A stretch of DNA of 64,000 nt from JAPHTQ01 sp050299175 (GTDB lineage: Bacteria > Pseudomonadota > Gammaproteobacteria > Thiohalomonadales > Thiohalomonadaceae): positions 1 through 64,000 of the forward strand of contig JBNKVM010000064.1 of assembly GCA_050299175.1 (NCBI GenBank), in the 5' to 3' direction. Made by a program: the position numbers and the translations under genes. Below are positions 60,548-64,000 of the stretch, in pieces; the stretch's first letter is position 1; the number at the start of each line of letters is the position of its first letter. Under the pieces are notes generated by a model. The model saw only the letters and a list, made by a program, of their open reading frames with translations. It did no database searches and was not told the DNA's origin.

Positions 60548-61337
60548 CTGCCCGTTTATGCCTAGCCAGCAGCTTGTCGATAGTCCGCGCCACTGCGGCA
60601 AAGGCGAAGCTGGCGGTGACAAAAGTAGCCGAGCCGTAACCGAAATTGCAGTCGAGGGTCACACCCTTCACACCGGGCTTCTGTTGACAGACCGTACCGT
60701 CCTCTTTGGGGTAGCGGTGTTGTTCATCGGAAAAAACACAATCGACACCGAAGCGACTCTTCGGATTGCGAGAGTAGCCATAGGTGGCGCGCAGGCGTGA
60801 ACGTACTTTGGCGGCTAACGGATCATTGAAGGTGCGGCTCAGGTCGGTGATCTGAATGCGGGTCGGATCGGTGATCCCGCCCGCACCACCGGTAGTGATG
60901 ATCGGAATTTTGTTACGTTTGCAGTAAACGATCAGTGCCGCCTTGTGGCGAATGGAGTCGATGGCGTCGATGACGTAATCGAAATCTTTGCTGATATATT
61001 TTTCGATATTGGTTTCGACCAGCAGGTCGTCGATAGCGGTCACCTGACAGGCGGGATTGATATCACGTACCCGTTCGGCCATCACCTCGACCTTGGAACG
61101 GTCGATAGTAGAATTGAGGGTATGTAACTGACGATTGCTATTGCTCGCGGCAATATCGTCATGGTCGATCAGAGTGATGGCACCGACCCCGCTACGCGCC
61201 AACGCCTCGACCGCCCAGGAACCGACACCGCCGACACCGACCACACAGAAATGGCTGGCGCGAATAATATCCGCCTCGGTGACTCCGTAGAGGCGACGGA
61301 TCCCCCCAAAGCGCTCATTGAAATCGTCTACAGTCAT
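60531..61337 (-). CDS. tcdA: tRNA threonylcarbamoyladenosine dehydratase
   Basis: This 268-residue E1-like enzyme (TcdA/CsdL) uses ATP to form the cyclic form of t6A37 in tRNAs reading ANN codons. The nucleotide-binding motif is VVGVGGVGSWAVEALARSG, the adenylation arginine region is ASNSNRQLHTLNST, and the C-terminal GVTLDCNFGYGSATFVT is characteristic. The N-terminus FNERFGGIRRLYG matches relatives, so ATG 61337 was used rather than a longer frame to 61415. It overlaps the DUF523 gene end by 17 bases. Confidence 0.95.
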   Translation of the reverse strand: MTVDDFNERFGGIRRLYGVTEADIIRASHFCVVGVGGVGSWAVEALARSGVGAITLIDHDDIAASNSNRQLHTLNSTIDRSKVEVMAERVRDINPACQVTAIDDLLVETNIEKYISKDFDYVIDAIDSIRHKAALIVYCKRNKIPIITTGGAGGITDPTRIQITDLSRTFNDPLAAKVRSRLRATYGYSRNPKSRFGVDCVFSDEQHRYPKEDGTVCQQKPGVKGVTLDCNFGYGSATFVTASFAFAAVARTIDKLLARHKRADESER

Positions 61338-61365
61338 TGACGTTAAAGCTGTCTGGCAACCATCT

Positions 61366-62607
61366 TCATGCGTCGGAGTTAACCAAAACAACGGAGTAAG
61401 CCGTGATCGGCACATGACTCTGTGGCAACGAGATACCCGCCGGTCGACTTAACGGCAGTGGACGCTCCAGCTTCTGCACAGTATCGCTGGAGAGGAGGAT
61501 CTCCCCCATTCCTGCGTTATCACTCAGACCACGGGCAATATTCACATTTTCGCCCATCAGATCGTAACCCTTGAAATCAGCGGTACCAAGCATGCCTTCG
61601 ATAACCGGGCCCGTATGCACACCAATCCCCGCAGAAAGACCGAATTCACCCAGCGCCTCGCCTACCTTCTCATGTATCTCAAGTGCCGCCGCCACAGCAG
61701 TGGTGGCATCGCCAAAGACCAACAGGATCTCATCGGCATCCAGTTTGGCCCGCAGGGCGTGAAAACGCTGCCAAGTCGGTTCCGCCGCCTCATAAAATGC
61801 ATTCACCGCATTAACGATGGTTTCCGTCGTCTGCTTTTCACTCCACGGATTGAAGCCACGTATCTCCAGTACGACGATGGTGCGCTCCCGCCGCTCTTGT
61901 GACAGCAACTGCGGATTATTCGCCGCCTCAGCCAATAATTGCCTGCCCAACACCCACTGTGAGTAGATCTTGAATTTGTCGGCAATACCTCGCAACACAC
62001 TTTCGTTACGCTCGGCGTCCATTAACGCCACACCGAGCATCAGGCCGGAGAAGGGTACGACTACTGCAATAAACAGGTGTGTCGGATCGTCGGCAAACTG
62101 GCGCAGCGAGGTCAGGTCACCCAGTTCGAAATGGAGGATTATGTACATCGCCAACAGGATGCTGGTACGCAGGGTACTCTCGACCAGAATAAATAACGAA
62201 CCGATATTGGGTGACAGATGTACCTGCATCTGTCGACTGAAGCCGATGGCAAAAGCGAACACCCAATAAGCCACGTGGTTGTAACTGTCAGTAAAACTGC
62301 CACTCCCCATCAATAGTTCATAGACGGTATAGACCAACGGACCGATCAAGTTACCCAACATCGGCACAGCCCGACCAACATAGGTACGGTTACTGATAAA
62401 GCGGGCCTGCAACAACGCTGCCAGAAGCAGGACATAGGGGTCCGGTTTGACAGAATAGCCCTGTGGGTCATTAAGCAGTTCGAGGAAGATATTGGCCAGC
62501 GGGAAATAGGCGCTATTGGTGAAAAATTCACGGATAAAGTGGCTGAGCCTGCTGCCATGCACACGCTCATCAAAAGCACTCTTGTTAACGGTTATTGTCT
62601 CGCCCAT
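61366..62607 (-). CDS. Class III cyclase-like membrane protein with altered metal site
   Basis: This protein of about 413 residues has an N-terminal region with about six membrane helices (about 60-215) and a C-terminal class III cyclase-like domain (about 240-400). The first metal-binding Asp is replaced by Glu (VVLEIRGFNPWSE), while the second is kept (KLDADEILLVFGD). The ENVNIARGLSDNA helix places its Arg off register. It may make cAMP or cGMP, or have lost catalysis. The start at 62607 (MGETITV) was chosen; a GTG at 62616 overlaps DUF3999. An N-terminal cytoplasmic segment precedes the first helix. Confidence 0.82.
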   Translation of the reverse strand: MGETITVNKSAFDERVHGSRLSHFIREFFTNSAYFPLANIFLELLNDPQGYSVKPDPYVLLLAALLQARFISNRTYVGRAVPMLGNLIGPLVYTVYELLMGSGSFTDSYNHVAYWVFAFAIGFSRQMQVHLSPNIGSLFILVESTLRTSILLAMYIILHFELGDLTSLRQFADDPTHLFIAVVVPFSGLMLGVALMDAERNESVLRGIADKFKIYSQWVLGRQLLAEAANNPQLLSQERRERTIVVLEIRGFNPWSEKQTTETIVNAVNAFYEAAEPTWQRFHALRAKLDADEILLVFGDATTAVAAALEIHEKVGEALGEFGLSAGIGVHTGPVIEGMLGTADFKGYDLMGENVNIARGLSDNAGMGEILLSSDTVQKLERPLPLSRPAGISLPQSHVPITAYSVVLVNSDA

Positions 62608-62612
62608 GCAAG

Positions 62613-64000
62613 TCACTCAGTCCTGTTATCATTATTGCTCTGACGGTAAAGGCTACGTGCCATCAACACGACAATCAATACACCGATTGAGAGTGTCGAC
62701 CAGAGCAACCACTGCTGCCAGGGCGTCGCTGGCGGCACATCACCCAGTCGCGCCACACCACCCAGCTCATATACTGGTCCAGGCAGTGCCGATTTTACGA
62801 AACCCTCACCCTGGCGACTCTGCTGCAGATCGGTCAACAGGACACTGCTATCCATACTCGGTCGCCCCACCTTCGCTGCGGCAAAAGCCAGAACAAACGG
62901 TGCTTCCCCGCGCGCCTCGAAGTAAACCCGCGGAGGCAGCCAGCCCAGTTCAAGTATCGGTTCCTCGGGAAGCAATTCGGCCGCCAACGCGAGTTTCCAG
63001 TAGGGTGCATTGGTAAGCGCCAGCCGCAATATACTATTTTCCAGTTCCCGCCCATCCTGGGACAGGTGGTAGAGCAGACCATGAAACTGTTCCTGCCAGG
63101 GTCCCTGCGGCATTTCTCCACTGTAGAGGGCCGCCGTCAACAGGGAACCCCGCGGCAAAACCAGCCTCGCCCGGTCGAAAGGGTAGTGACCCTCGACATG
63201 ATACTGATACAGACCACCAACCCTATCTTTATCGCTTGGCACATAGCGCTGCCAGCGGCGCGGCTTCTCATCACCTGCCTGCGCCGGCAGTGCCAATACA
63301 AACTGCAGCGCCATCCCTTTTGCCCCCAATGGCCATGCAAGACGATAGTACCGCGCTTCAGTCAGTGGAGGCAGGGGGATAACACCCTGATGCAACTGGT
63401 GCCCTTGCCGATTAACAGAAATCAGCGAAGCATTGCTCGCCACAGGAGTCCAGTTTGCCAGATCGTTACTCGATTCCAGCTCGATCGGCAACACAAAATC
63501 TTCTGCTGGCCCGTTCCACTCCAACAACAGTCTCACCAGCGGCTGTAGCTGTGCACTGGCATCGATCAGGTAGAACCCTGGCAGCGCGCCCTCCCCAACA
63601 ACACCGCGCTGCCACACATTGAGCAATACCCCGTTCTCCCCCGTAGCGATATTGATCTGTCCCGTCATCGCACCATCGGTGCCCACCTGGACAGGGAAAA
63701 ACGGCAACGAGACCGGCTCCACCTCGGTGCCTTGCGCAACAGATTGGAGCAGGTAGGGCACCGCCTCGCCATAGCTGTTAAAGATACGCATATCGGCCAA
63801 ATCCGGGCGGGTACTGTAACGGCAGACCTCGGTGGGCAAATCGAAACTGTAGAGCGCGCCGTCTCCATCCACCTCAAGCGGAATGCCGTAGGCGAAGTCA
63901 TTGGGTTTGAGCGCATGCCCGGGTTGTGCGAACGCGCTTTGCGGCAGCCACAGCGCAATGGCTAGTAACGGCCCAATCCCCATTTGGCGGACTTTGGATA
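62613..64000 (-). CDS. DUF3999-family exported protein (may be cut by window edge)
   Basis: This protein of at least 456 residues has a signal sequence (PLLAIALWLPQSAFA), a long beta-rich periplasmic part and a single C-terminal helix (LLWSTLSIGVLIVVLMA). It fits DUF3999, unknown in function. It shares a short overlap or gap with the cyclase gene. The first Met in the window is at 63983, but the frame stays open to base 64000 and the residues just upstream (KVRQ) are the basic type expected at a signal-peptide start. The true start is thus probably just outside. Confidence 0.83.
   Translation of the reverse strand, partial: SKVRQMGIGPLLAIALWLPQSAFAQPGHALKPNDFAYGIPLEVDGDGALYSFDLPTEVCRYSTRPDLADMRIFNSYGEAVPYLLQSVAQGTEVEPVSLPFFPVQVGTDGAMTGQINIATGENGVLLNVWQRGVVGEGALPGFYLIDASAQLQPLVRLLLEWNGPAEDFVLPIELESSNDLANWTPVASNASLISVNRQGHQLHQGVIPLPPLTEARYYRLAWPLGAKGMALQFVLALPAQAGDEKPRRWQRYVPSDKDRVGGLYQYHVEGHYPFDRARLVLPRGSLLTAALYSGEMPQGPWQEQFHGLLYHLSQDGRELENSILRLALTNAPYWKLALAAELLPEEPILELGWLPPRVYFEARGEAPFVLAFAAAKVGRPSMDSSVLLTDLQQSRQGEGFVKSALPGPVYELGGVARLGDVPPATPWQQWLLWSTLSIGVLIVVLMARSLYRQSNNDNRTE

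Overview
The window looks like chromosome of a free-living gammaproteobacterium, probably Chromatiales-like or related to sulfur-oxidising lineages (inference). The main support is conserved gene order: lptF-lptG divergent from pepA-holC-small acidic gene-valS. A long single-chain PurL, a tcdA/rsuA neighbourhood and a TTG-started holC add to this. GC is moderate to high in the housekeeping parts. It is visibly lower around 18.7-21.3 kb and 41.2-42.2 kb, which I read as accessory DNA. I saw no rRNA, tRNA, IS element, prophage or CRISPR array.

Layout. 0-7 kb: the start of dinB, a membrane diguanylate cyclase, then a MocR regulator divergent from a five-gene run (PhzF-like, DUF2938, methyltransferase, aminotransferase, and nearby an unknown gene). 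7.9-10.6 kb: a leftward operon of a cysteine-bearing ECF sigma factor, a SnoaL/NTF2 protein, an EVE-like protein and a TfoX-N-like protein. 10.8-12.9 kb: an arsenic cluster (CMD protein, arsR, arsM, C-GCAxxG-C-C protein) with two matching ArsR-type operators. 12.9-18.2 kb: a leftward series with a CDF metal exporter, a metallo-beta-lactamase-fold protein, membrane protein, hydrolase, LysE exporter and thioesterase.

18.4-21.0 kb: an AT-rich stretch with a divergent CsrA-like protein, a candidate PD-(D/E)XK nuclease and a voltage-gated K+ channel. 21.3-24.2 kb: secreted phosphatases. 24.3-27.7 kb: a SigF/NrsF sigma/anti-sigma pair divergent from an MXKDX-repeat protein and DipZ, with a SigF-type promoter between them. 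27.7-35.3 kb: Tex, a toxin-antitoxin pair, selD-selU, a universal stress protein and a SulP transporter.

35.5-41.2 kb: a four-gene leftward operon of transglutaminase-7TM protein, RimK-like ATP-grasp ligase, TPR protein and outer-membrane barrel. It is followed by a terminator and is the best candidate here for a little-described envelope peptide-modification system. 41.5-42.2 kb: two Bor-like lipoproteins. 42.3-56.4 kb: housekeeping (purL, RDD, PHP membrane protein, DUF3108, lptG, lptF, pepA, holC, valS). 56.5-64 kb: DUF1697, an EF-hand protein, DUF2892, a Crp/Fnr regulator, rsuA, DUF523/DUF1722, tcdA, a class III cyclase-like membrane protein and DUF3999, cut by the window edge.
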